A stretch of DNA of 64,000 bases from Promicromonospora thailandica (GTDB lineage: Bacteria > Actinomycetota > Actinomycetes > Actinomycetales > Cellulomonadaceae). The position numbers and the translations under genes were made by a program. The DNA is taken from positions 62,001-126,000 of the forward strand of contig NZ_JAMTCS010000014.1 of NCBI RefSeq assembly GCF_024171955.1, given 5' to 3'. Below are positions 53,215 to 61,076 of the stretch, piece by piece. Within the stretch, counting starts at the first letter, position 1. The number at the start of each line of letters is the position of its first letter. Under the pieces are notes generated by a model. The model worked only from the letters and a program-made list of their open reading frames with translations, did not search any database and was not told the origin of the DNA.

Positions 53215-53570
53215 GAGTCCTCTTTCTCTCCGCCGTCGACCCTCGTCCGGACCCGGAGACGGGCCCCGGAGAGCCGCGCAGCGTGCGTGCGGCGGCGGCG
53301 GGAATGCCGGCCGCCCTTCGTTCGATGGCGTCAACAACCCTATACGCGCGGATCATCCACCGCGCAGGCGTGTCCAGGGACCGTCAGTCCTCGGTAGACG
53401 CGGACAAATCTCACACCTCGGTCCGGGAATGCGGTGCGCGGTCGGGTGACGGCTCGACGTACCATGGGCTCGCACCCGGCCGTCGACAGCGCCTGCCAGG
53501 TGCGACACGGACGTGAGCCCCCGTACAGCCCCCCGATCGACCGCCTCTCCCGAACGGAACCACGACGCGC
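53215..53570. promoter_or_regulatory. Divergent promoter region of tkt and ctaB
   Basis: No gene is seen. On the minus strand TATAGG (53339-53344) could be the tkt -10, giving a leader of about 115 nt. On the plus strand TACCAT (53460-53465) could be a ctaB -10, giving a leader of about 100 nt. No good -35 hexamers are visible, so these are weak calls. Confidence 0.4.
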
Positions 53571-54551
53571 GTGAGAACGAGCCAGACGACGAACGGCCAG
53601 ACCGCGCGTCCCCAGACGTCCAGCGCCGGACAGCCCGCAGCCGCCGTCGAGCCGCGGCCCGGGGGGTGGTTCATGCGCCGCGCGGGTGCCTACGTCGCCC
53701 TCACCAAGCCGCGCGTGATCGAGCTGCTGCTCGTCACGACGGTGCCCACCATGATCCTCGCGGCCGACGGCCTGCCGAGCTTCTGGCTGATCGTCGCGAC
53801 GCTGATCGGCGGCGCCGGCGCCGCGGGCAGCGCCAACGCGTTCAACATGTGGTGGGACCGCGACATCGACCAGGTGATGAACCGGACCAAGAAGCGTCCG
53901 CTCGCCACGGGGGAGATCACCCCCACCGCGGGCGTCGTGTTCGCGTCCATCCTCGGCCTGCTGTCGCTGGCCTGGTTCGCGCTGGTCATCAACTGGGCGG
54001 CGATGTGGCTCGCGCTGGCCGCCATCGTGATCTACGTGGTCGGCTACACGATGATCCTCAAGCGCCGCACGCCGCAGAACATCGTGTGGGGCGGCATCGC
54101 GGGCTGCATGCCCGTGTTCATCGGCTGGGCCTCCGTCACGGGCGGGCTGAGCTGGGCCGCGCTCGCGCTGTTCGGCATCATCTTCTTCTGGACGCCGCCG
54201 CACTACTGGCCGCTGTCGATCAAGTTCAAGAAGGACTACGCGAACGCCAAGGTGCCGATGCTGCCCGTGGTCAGCGACGACAAGCGCGTCGCCGCCGAGA
54301 TGGTGGGCTACACGTTGGCGATGATCGCCTGCTCGCTCCTGCTGACGCCGCTCGCGGGCATGTCCTGGGTCTACACGGCCGTCGCCGCCGTGCTCGGCGG
54401 CTGGTTCCTGTGGTCCACGATCGCGATGCTGCGGCGGGCGCAGGGCCGTGCGAGCGGCAAGCTGGGCGCCATGAAGGTGTTCCACGGCTCGATCACCTAC
54501 CTGTCGCTGCTGTTCGTCGCCGTCGCGGTGGACGTCTTCCTGCCGTTCTGA
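53571..54551 (+). CDS. ctaB: Protoheme IX farnesyltransferase (heme o synthase)
   Basis: About 326 aa UbiA-family membrane prenyltransferase making heme o for cytochrome oxidase. Prenyl-diphosphate site [20 protein letters not shown] (DxxxD pattern), [10 protein letters not shown], second loop [27 protein letters not shown], and about nine membrane helices. The N-terminal 35 residues are polar and low in complexity. GTG 53571 chosen as the only upstream start; an internal ATG at about 53673 ([15 protein letters not shown]) is possible. Divergent from tkt, as in many actinobacteria. Confidence 0.95.
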   Translation: MRTSQTTNGQTARPQTSSAGQPAAAVEPRPGGWFMRRAGAYVALTKPRVIELLLVTTVPTMILAADGLPSFWLIVATLIGGAGAAGSANAFNMWWDRDIDQVMNRTKKRPLATGEITPTAGVVFASILGLLSLAWFALVINWAAMWLALAAIVIYVVGYTMILKRRTPQNIVWGGIAGCMPVFIGWASVTGGLSWAALALFGIIFFWTPPHYWPLSIKFKKDYANAKVPMLPVVSDDKRVAAEMVGYTLAMIACSLLLTPLAGMSWVYTAVAAVLGGWFLWSTIAMLRRAQGRASGKLGAMKVFHGSITYLSLLFVAVAVDVFLPF

Positions 54552-54624
54552 GGGTCGCGCCAGACCTCGGCATAGGGGCGGTCATGATTCGGCCTGGTCC
54601 GACGCCGCCGCCTAGGCTTGGCGC

Positions 54625-55578
54625 GTGACCGAGACCCCTGCCGATCGAACCACCCCGTCCGCCGACCAGCCGGGGAGCTACTCCTCGGGCCTGCCCGCGG
54701 CGTTCGCCGTCACCCCCGAGAGCGACCTCACCGCGCGCCGTGCCGCGCGCGAGAAGTCGCGCGTCGCCCCGGACTACGCGCGGGCCTGGCTCCTGCTCTC
54801 CGCGATGCGCACCGAGCTCTTCGACAAGGCGCAGCTCTCCCGTGCGGACCAGGTGATCCTCGACTGCGAGGACGCCATCGACGACTCCCTCAAGGACGAG
54901 GCGCGCGAGAACGTCATCCGGTGGATCAAGAGCGGCGGCTGCGCGTGGGTGCGGATCAACGACCGGACGGCGCCGTCCTGGGCCGACGACGTCGCCTACC
55001 TCCGGGGTCTCGACGGGCTCAACGGCGTCATGCTCGCCAAGACGGAGAGCGCCGACGACGTGATCGACACCGCGCAGCGGCTCGGCGGCGACGTGCCCGT
55101 GATCCCGCTGGTCGAGTCGGCCCTCGGCATCGAGGAGGCCGTGCACATCGCCAAGGCGCGGGGCGCGTTCCGCCTCGCGTTCGGGTCGGGCGACTACCGC
55201 CGCGACACCGGCGCCGCGAACGAGCCGATGGCCATGGCCTACCCGCGCACACGGCTCGTGCTGGCCAGCCGCATCGGAGGCCTGCCGGGCCCGGTCGACG
55301 GGCCGACGGTCGGCTCCTCGCACGCGCTGCTGCGGGAGCAGTCCGCCGACGCCGTGAACCTCGGCATGACGGGCAAGCTCTGCCTGGACTTCGAGCAGTC
55401 GGGCGTGATCAACGAGTCCTTCGCCCCCAGCCCGTCCGACGTGGCCTGGGCCGTCGACTTCTTCGCCGAGTTCGAGGCGGCCGGCTCGGTCATCCGCGAC
55501 GGCAGCGACAAGCCGCGCCTCGCCCGCGCCCAGGTGATCCGCTCGCGCGCGGAGCTGTTCGGCATCAACCCGGCCTGA
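54625..55578 (+). CDS. HpcH/HpaI aldolase / citrate-lyase beta-like (CitE family) protein
   Basis: About 317 aa. Family features: LLLSAMRTELFDKAQLSRAD, metal/acid site VILDCEDAIDDSLKDEAREN, VRINDRTA with the conserved Arg, MLAKTES, VIPLVESALGIEEAVHIA, and FGSGDYRRDTG, a variant of the usual GxxDL..D loop. CitE-like stand-alone proteins cleave or hydrolyse acyl-CoA thioesters (for example citramalyl- or malyl-CoA); the substrate here is unknown. TAGGCT (54613-54618), 6 nt, GTG 54625: leaderless pattern. Confidence 0.9.
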   Translation: MTETPADRTTPSADQPGSYSSGLPAAFAVTPESDLTARRAAREKSRVAPDYARAWLLLSAMRTELFDKAQLSRADQVILDCEDAIDDSLKDEARENVIRWIKSGGCAWVRINDRTAPSWADDVAYLRGLDGLNGVMLAKTESADDVIDTAQRLGGDVPVIPLVESALGIEEAVHIAKARGAFRLAFGSGDYRRDTGAANEPMAMAYPRTRLVLASRIGGLPGPVDGPTVGSSHALLREQSADAVNLGMTGKLCLDFEQSGVINESFAPSPSDVAWAVDFFAEFEAAGSVIRDGSDKPRLARAQVIRSRAELFGINPA

Positions 55579-55641
55579 CGACCCGGTGCCCCTCCGGCGT
55601 GGCCTGCTCGCGCGGCGGGCCACGCTCGGCATGATGGGGCG

Positions 55642-56610
55642 GTGCCCATCGCCTCGGTCCACCTGCCGTCGTCCCGCCCGGCCACCAGGGCGGACGACGG
55701 GCTCGACCGTGCGCTGCGCGACTACCTCGCGCACCTGAGCGTCGAGCGCGGCCTGTCGGCCAACACGGTGGCCGCCTACCGGCGCGACCTCGTGCGGTAC
55801 CTGGCGTACGTCGACGCGGCCGGGCACCGGAGCCTGGGCGGGGTCACCGAGACCGACGTGACGGGCTTCGTCGAGGCGGTGCGGCAGGGGACGGACGGCG
55901 GGCGCCCGCTGTCGGCGTCGTCCACGGCGCGCGCCCTGGCCGCCGTCCGCGGCTGGCACCGGTTCGCCCAGGCCGAGGGCCTCACCGTGGACGACCCGTC
56001 CGCCGACGTGCGCGCGCCCACCCAGCTGCGCCGCCTGCCGCACGCGCTGTCCGTGGACGACGTCGCCGCTCTGCTCGACGCCGCGGGCACCGGCGACGGG
56101 CCCCTGCCGCTGCGGGACCGGGCGCTGCTGGAGCTGCTGTACGCCACCGGGGCGCGGATCTCGGAGATCGTCGGGCTCGACGTCGACGGCGTGATCGACG
56201 CCGCCGCCGTGCGGCTGCTCGGCAAGGGGTCCAAGGAGCGGGTGGTGCCCGTCGGCTCGTTCGCCCGCGAGGCGCTGGAGGCGTACCTGGTCCGGGCCCG
56301 CCCGGCGCTGGCCGCCGCCGGACGGGGCACGGCCGCGCTGTTCCTCAACACGCGCGGCGCGCGCATGTCCCGGCAGACCGCGTGGGCGGCGCTGCAGTCG
56401 GCGGCGGCACGCGCCGGCCTCACCGAGCACGTCTCACCGCACACCCTGCGGCACTCGTTCGCCACGCACCTGCTGTCCGGCGGCGCGGACGTGCGCGTGG
56501 TCCAGGAGCTGCTGGGGCACGCGTCCGTCACGACGACGCAGATCTACACCATGGTCACGCCCGACGCGCTGCGCGAGGTCTACGCGGCCGCCCACCCCCG
56601 CGCCCGCTGA
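55642..56610 (+). CDS. xerD: Site-specific tyrosine recombinase XerD
   Basis: About 322 aa; with XerC resolves chromosome dimers at dif. N-terminal SAM-like domain ([20 protein letters not shown]) and catalytic domain with Arg172 ([10 protein letters not shown]), Lys in [13 protein letters not shown], HxxR in [12 protein letters not shown], His in [11 protein letters not shown], and nucleophile Tyr302 ([14 protein letters not shown]). Followed by parA and scpAB, the usual chromosome-maintenance context that distinguishes XerD from phage integrases. CATGAT (55630-55635), 6 nt, GTG 55642. Confidence 0.95.
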   Translation: MPIASVHLPSSRPATRADDGLDRALRDYLAHLSVERGLSANTVAAYRRDLVRYLAYVDAAGHRSLGGVTETDVTGFVEAVRQGTDGGRPLSASSTARALAAVRGWHRFAQAEGLTVDDPSADVRAPTQLRRLPHALSVDDVAALLDAAGTGDGPLPLRDRALLELLYATGARISEIVGLDVDGVIDAAAVRLLGKGSKERVVPVGSFAREALEAYLVRARPALAAAGRGTAALFLNTRGARMSRQTAWAALQSAAARAGLTEHVSPHTLRHSFATHLLSGGADVRVVQELLGHASVTTTQIYTMVTPDALREVYAAAHPRAR

Positions 56611-56706
56611 AGGACGCCACGCCGGGGCTTGACCCCGGTCGTGCCCACACTCTGGTATAGCGTGGCGGGCGTGAGCGAGGCACCCAGCCAGGAGGGAGCG
56701 AGCACG

Positions 56707-57603
56707 ATGACCGACATGCTTCTCGGGAAGACGGTCGTCGGCGCACCCGAGGACTCGGAGACCGTGCGCGACGTCGTCGGGCGGGTCATGCCCGACCTGC
56801 CCGAACCCGCGCCGCTGACGAGCCACGGCCCGGCCCGCATCATCGCGATGTGCAACCAGAAGGGCGGCGTCGGCAAGACGACGACCACGATCAACCTCGG
56901 CGCGTGCCTCGCGGAGTACGGGCGCAAGGTGCTCCTGGTCGACTTCGACCCCCAGGGCGCCGCGTCGGTGGGCATCGGCGTCAACCCGCACGAGCTCGAC
57001 CTGACCGTCTACAACCTGCTCATGGAGCGGGGCGTGGACATCCAGGACGTGCTCATCCCGTCCGGGATCGACAACCTCGACGTGCTGCCCGCCAACATCG
57101 ACCTGTCCGCCGCGGAGGTGCAGCTCGTGGGTGAGGTCGCCCGGGAGTCGGTGCTGGCCCGCGCGCTGCGTCCGGTGATGGACGACTACGACGTGATCCT
57201 CATCGACTGCCAGCCGAGCCTCGGCCTGCTGACGGTCAACGCCCTGACGGCGGCGCACGGCGTGCTCATCCCGCTGGAGTGCGAGTTCTTCGCGCTGCGC
57301 GGCGTCGCGCTGCTGGTGGAGACCATCGAGAAGGTGCGCGACCGGCTCAACCCGGCCCTCGAGATCGACGGTATCCTCCCCACCATGTACGACTCGCGCA
57401 CCCTCCACTCCCGGGAGGTCGTGGCCCGGGTGCACGAGGCGTTCGGCGACACCCTGCTGCACTCGGTCATCGGCCGCACCGTGAAGTTCCCCGACGCCAC
57501 GGTCGCGGCCGAGCCGATCACGGCGTACGCGCCGGGGCACCCGGGGGCCGCCGCGTACCGTCAGCTCGCCCGGGAGCTCGTGGCCCGTGGCGACGCTGCC
57601 TGA
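56707..57603 (+). CDS. parA: ParA family (Soj-type) ATPase
   Basis: About 298 aa. Deviant Walker A CNQKGGVGKTTTTINLGACL (signature Lys52, P-loop Lys57), Walker A' VLLVDFDPQGAASVGIGVNP, Walker B VILIDCQPSLGLLTVNAL. It is the ParA paralogue linked to scpAB, not the parAB operon near oriC, and no parB follows. ATG 56707 has GGAGGGAG; an in-frame GTG at 56671 with TAGCGT 7 nt upstream could give a leaderless form 12 residues longer. TATAGCGT at about 56656 is the likely -10 either way. The stop lies inside a 41-bp direct repeat. Confidence 0.94.
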   Translation: MTDMLLGKTVVGAPEDSETVRDVVGRVMPDLPEPAPLTSHGPARIIAMCNQKGGVGKTTTTINLGACLAEYGRKVLLVDFDPQGAASVGIGVNPHELDLTVYNLLMERGVDIQDVLIPSGIDNLDVLPANIDLSAAEVQLVGEVARESVLARALRPVMDDYDVILIDCQPSLGLLTVNALTAAHGVLIPLECEFFALRGVALLVETIEKVRDRLNPALEIDGILPTMYDSRTLHSREVVARVHEAFGDTLLHSVIGRTVKFPDATVAAEPITAYAPGHPGAAAYRQLARELVARGDAA

Positions 57604-58627
57604 GGCGGAGGCGCCGCAGAGGGTGGGGGCCGAGGAACGAGGCACCCGCACGGCGCAGAGCCGCAGCCTCGGGCAGCAGACGGTCCTGCCTGAGGCGGAG
57701 GCGCCGCAGAGGGTGGGGGCCGAGGATCCCGCCGAGGAGCGCCGGTCGTCCCGCACGTTCCAGGTGCGGCTGCACAACTTCGAGGGCCCGTTCGACCTGC
57801 TGCTCTCGCTCATCGCGAAGCACAAGATGGACGTCACCGAGGTGGCGCTCGCGGTCGTGACGGACGAGTTCGTGGCGCACATCCGCGAGGCCGAGCGCGC
57901 GTCGCGCGAGGCCGCGGCGCGCGGCGAGGTCCACGAGTCGTGGGACCTGGGCGTGGCCAGCGAGTTCCTGGTGATTGCGGCGACCCTGCTCGACCTCAAG
58001 GCCGCGCGCCTGCTGCCGGGCGTCGTGGACGAGGACGCCGAGGACCTGGAGCTGCTCGAGGCCCGCGACCTGCTGTTCGCGCGGCTCCTGCAGTACCGCG
58101 CCTACAAGGAGGTCTCCCGGCTCGTCGCGGAGCGCCTCGCCGCGGGTGGACGCCGCGTGCCGCGCCTGGCGCCGCTGGAGCCGCACCTCGCCGCGATCCT
58201 GCCCGAGCTGGTCTGGGACACGACGGGGGAGCAGCTCGCCGAGCTCGCCGCCAAGGTGCTCGCGCCGAAGCCGCCGCCCGTGGTGGGGCTGGCGCACCTG
58301 CACGGCTCGGCGGTGAGCGTGCGCGAGGAGGCGGGCGTCATCGTGCGACGCCTGCGCACCGAGCGCTCGGTGACGTTCCGCTCGCTGACGGCGGGCACCG
58401 AGCGGCTGGTCACCGTGGCCCGGTTCCTGGCGCTGCTGGAGCTGTTCCGGGATGCGCTGGTGGGCTTCGAGCAGGTCAGCCCGCTGGGGGAGCTCACCGT
58501 GCGGTGGACGGCAGGGCCCGACGACGGTGCGAAGTACCTCGACCCGGATGCCGGGCCGAGCGAGTTCGACGAGGGCGACCCGGGGGAGCCCGAGCCCGCA
58601 GCAGCCGGAACGGAGGCAACCGTATGA
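57587..58627 (+). CDS. scpA: Segregation and condensation protein A
   Basis: About 346 aa kleisin that binds SMC and ScpB. The core starts near residue 58 with FQVRLHNFEGPFDLLLSLIA and runs through ASEFLVIAATLLDLKAARLL to the C-terminal winged helix (TVARFLALLELFRDALVGFE). The N-terminal 55 residues are not part of the family and contain LPEAEAPQRVGAE twice, from a 41-bp DNA repeat. GTG 57587 overlaps the parA 3' end by 17 bp; GTG 57713 would start just before the core and is an equally credible start. Ends with ATGA overlap into scpB. Confidence 0.92.
   Translation: MATLPEAEAPQRVGAEERGTRTAQSRSLGQQTVLPEAEAPQRVGAEDPAEERRSSRTFQVRLHNFEGPFDLLLSLIAKHKMDVTEVALAVVTDEFVAHIREAERASREAAARGEVHESWDLGVASEFLVIAATLLDLKAARLLPGVVDEDAEDLELLEARDLLFARLLQYRAYKEVSRLVAERLAAGGRRVPRLAPLEPHLAAILPELVWDTTGEQLAELAAKVLAPKPPPVVGLAHLHGSAVSVREEAGVIVRRLRTERSVTFRSLTAGTERLVTVARFLALLELFRDALVGFEQVSPLGELTVRWTAGPDDGAKYLDPDAGPSEFDEGDPGEPEPAAAGTEATV
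57596..57726. repeat. 41-bp perfect direct repeat across the parA/scpA junction
   Basis: 57596-57636 and 57686-57726 are identical (both begin CTGCCTGAGGCGGAGGCG), with a 90-bp period, so the scpA frame is kept. The first copy contains the real parA stop codon; the second repeats that TGA out of frame for scpA. Looks like a recent duplication. Confidence 0.95.
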
Positions 58628-59286
58628 CCGTCGAGGAGCAGACCCTGCAGGCCACGGAGGCGGAGGCCGACGCGCCCGCGAAGGCGACGCCGGACGAGCC
58701 GGTCCAGGTCGACGTGCACACCCTGCCGGGCGGCGCGCACGCCGCGGTGGAGGCCGTGCTCATGGTGGCCGACGCCCCGATCGGCGCGGACCGCATCGCC
58801 GCCGCGCTCAACCTGACGCAGGACGAGACCGACGACATCCTGCACGAGCTCGCCGACGAGTACGCGGGCCACCTCGGCGGCCGGCCGCGCGGTTTCGAGC
58901 TGCGCCGGACCGTGGACGGCTGGCGCATCTACTCGTCCGCGGCGCACGCCGACCCGGTGGGGCGGTTCGTGCTCGACGGCCAGTCGGCGAAGCTGAGCCA
59001 GGCCGCCCTGGAGACCCTCGCGGTCGTCGCGTACCGCCAGCCCGTGACGCGAGGCCAGGTCAGCGCGGTGCGCGGCGTCAACGTCGACGGCGTCGTGCGG
59101 ACGCTGCTGACCCGCGGGCTGATCGCCGAGATCGGCCAGGACCCCAGCTCGGGTGCGGTGCTGTTCGGAACCACGGGATACTTCTTGGAGCGGATGGACC
59201 TCTCGTCGCTCGACGAGCTGCCTCCGCTGGCGCCCCACCTGCCCGACCTCGACTCGCTCGAAGGCCTCGACGGGCTGGACTCCTAG
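58624..59286 (+). CDS. scpB: Segregation and condensation protein B
   Basis: About 220 aa, two winged-helix domains. GAHAAVEAVLMVADAPIGAD opens the first; SQAALETLAVVAYRQPVTRG with RGVNVDGVVRTLLTRGLIAE is the diagnostic second. The first 35 residues are an acidic extension. ATG 58624 overlaps the scpA TGA (ATGA) behind GGAGG, so scpA and scpB are made in step. Confidence 0.95.
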   Translation: MTVEEQTLQATEAEADAPAKATPDEPVQVDVHTLPGGAHAAVEAVLMVADAPIGADRIAAALNLTQDETDDILHELADEYAGHLGGRPRGFELRRTVDGWRIYSSAAHADPVGRFVLDGQSAKLSQAALETLAVVAYRQPVTRGQVSAVRGVNVDGVVRTLLTRGLIAEIGQDPSSGAVLFGTTGYFLERMDLSSLDELPPLAPHLPDLDSLEGLDGLDS

Positions 59287-59338
59287 CCCCTCGCGGGCCC
59301 GGGGGCGCGCCTCTTCCCGAATCGACGAGAGACGAATC

Positions 59339-60253
59339 ATGAGCAACGAACGCCGCGGCGGGAGCCGCCGCGAGTCCGGTGGCGGCCAGCAGCCCCGCCG
59401 TGCCGACCACTCCGGCAAGGGTGGTACGAACTTCCGGGGCGGCAGCTCCGCCAAGAGCCGGGCGCAGGCGAACGCGCCGCGCCGGCGGCCCGCCAAGCCC
59501 GCGGAGCAGGGCCGTGACGTGCACGTCGAGGGTGGCGTGCGCCTGCAGAAGGTGCTCGCCCAGGCCGGGCTGGGTTCCCGCCGGGCGAGCGAGGAGCTGA
59601 TCGCGAACGGCCGCGTGGAGGTGGACGGCCAGATCGTCACCGAGCTCGGCGTGCGCATCGACCCGGCGACCGCCGTCGTGCACGTGGACGGGCTGCGCAT
59701 CCAGCTCGACCAGGCCAAGGTGACGATCGCGCTGAACAAGCCGCTGGGCGTCGTCTCCACCATGGACGACCCGAAGGGGCGGCCCACGGTCGCCGACCTG
59801 ATCAAGAACCGCGAGGAGCGGCTCTTCCACGTGGGCCGGCTCGACGCCGACAGCGAGGGCCTGCTGCTCCTGACGAACGACGGCGAGCTCGCCAACCGCC
59901 TGTCGCACCCGAAGTACGGCATCGCCAAGACGTACCTCGTGACGGTCGAGGGCGAGGTCTACCCGCGGGTCGGCCGCGAGCTGCTGAAGGGTGTGGAGCT
60001 CGAGGACGGCGTCGCGAAGATGGACGCGGTGCACGTGCTCCAGCAGATCGACGGCTTCGCGATGCTCGAGGTGGTGCTGCACGAGGGCCGCAACCGGATC
60101 GTGCGCCGCATGTTCGACGCCGTGGGGCACCCCGTGACGCGCCTCGTGCGCACCCGCATCGGCCCCATCCCGCTGGGCGACCTCAAGCCCGGCCGCACCC
60201 GCGTCCTGGGGCGCACGGAGCTCGGCACGCTGATGAACGCCGTAGACCTGTAA
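59339..60253 (+). CDS. rluB: 23S rRNA pseudouridine synthase (RluB/RsuA family)
   Basis: About 304 aa. A basic Gly/Arg/Ser-rich N-terminal tail (1-65), an S4 RNA-binding domain (VRLQKVLAQAGLGSRRASEE; VDGQIVTELG), and the catalytic domain with FHVGRLDADSEGLLLLTNDG (Asp nucleophile in RLD) and GRNRIVRRMFDAVGHPVTRL. Modifies 23S rRNA near position 2605 in E. coli RluB; the exact target here is inferred. Same strand, 52 bp after scpB. Confidence 0.95.
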   Translation: MSNERRGGSRRESGGGQQPRRADHSGKGGTNFRGGSSAKSRAQANAPRRRPAKPAEQGRDVHVEGGVRLQKVLAQAGLGSRRASEELIANGRVEVDGQIVTELGVRIDPATAVVHVDGLRIQLDQAKVTIALNKPLGVVSTMDDPKGRPTVADLIKNREERLFHVGRLDADSEGLLLLTNDGELANRLSHPKYGIAKTYLVTVEGEVYPRVGRELLKGVELEDGVAKMDAVHVLQQIDGFAMLEVVLHEGRNRIVRRMFDAVGHPVTRLVRTRIGPIPLGDLKPGRTRVLGRTELGTLMNAVDL

Positions 60254-60264
60254 CCTCGTCCGCT

Positions 60265-60319
60265 GAGTGCTGGGTATTCGCCCCTGAGCACGCACTCGAA
60301 CGGCAGATACCCAGCACTC
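60265..60319 (+). promoter_or_regulatory. 13-bp inverted repeat just upstream of cmk
   Basis: GAGTGCTGGGTAT (60265-60277) pairs perfectly with ATACCCAGCACTC (60307-60319) around a 29-nt loop; the right arm ends 6 nt before the cmk ATG and covers the place where a ribosome site should be. Could be a protein-binding site, or an mRNA hairpin limiting cmk translation. Confidence 0.75.
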
Positions 60320-60325
60320 GACGAA

Positions 60326-61063
60326 ATGAGCGAACCTGTGACCAGCTCCGTAGTGATCGCCATCGACGGGCCGTCGGGCTCCGGCAAGTCGAGCGTGTCC
60401 AAGGCGGTCGCCGCGCGGCTCGGCCTGGCCTACCTCGACACGGGCGCGATGTACCGGGCGGCCACCGTCTGGAGCATGGAGACGGCGGACCTGGACGACG
60501 CCGCGTCGGTCACCACGGCCGTGCGGGCCATGCCGCTGGTCATGGGCCTCGACCCGGCGGCGCCCGGCGTCGAGCTGGACGGGCGGGACGTCGCGGTGAC
60601 GATCCGCACCACCGAGGTCACCACGAACGTGTCGAAGGTGGCGTCCAACCTCGACGTGCGGGCCGAGCTCAAGCGGCTCCAGCGCGCGATCATCGAGCAG
60701 GAGTCCACGGCCGCGCAGGCCGCGCAGTCCGGCGGCCGGGGGATCGTGGCCGAGGGGCGCGACATCACCACCGTCGTGGCGCCCGACGCCGACGTCCGCG
60801 TGCTGCTCACCGCCTCGGAGGAGGCACGGCTGCGGCGCCGGTCCCTGGAGGTGCACGGCGCCGCCGACGCGAGCGCGGTGGAGGCCACCAAGGACCAGGT
60901 GCTGCGCCGCGACCAGGACGACGCGAAGGTGACGCAGTTCCAGGTCGCCGCCGACGGCGTGGTCACCGTCGACTCCAGCGACCTCGACTTCGAGCAGACC
61001 GTGGACGCCGTCCTGGCGGTCGTCGCGCAGGTGACGGGCCGCGAGGTCGCGCCCTCCGCGTGA
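60326..61063 (+). CDS. cmk: Cytidylate kinase
   Basis: About 245 aa, phosphorylates CMP and dCMP. P-loop VIAIDGPSGSGKSSVSKAV, LGLAYLDTGAMYRAAT, VAEGRDITTVVAPDADVRVL, EARLRRRSLE and DQVLRRDQDDA lid region. In most actinobacteria cmk is followed by der (EngA GTPase); here the next gene is on the opposite strand and der is absent from the window. ATG 60326 has no clear Shine-Dalgarno, because the inverted repeat occupies its place. Confidence 0.96.
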   Translation: MSEPVTSSVVIAIDGPSGSGKSSVSKAVAARLGLAYLDTGAMYRAATVWSMETADLDDAASVTTAVRAMPLVMGLDPAAPGVELDGRDVAVTIRTTEVTTNVSKVASNLDVRAELKRLQRAIIEQESTAAQAAQSGGRGIVAEGRDITTVVAPDADVRVLLTASEEARLRRRSLEVHGAADASAVEATKDQVLRRDQDDAKVTQFQVAADGVVTVDSSDLDFEQTVDAVLAVVAQVTGREVAPSA

Positions 61064-61076
61064 GCCGCGCCCGGGC

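Noticed and set aside
55642-56610. Phage integrase marking a prophage or island
   Set aside because: Sequence and parA-scpAB context fit XerD; no phage genes or att-like tRNA are present.
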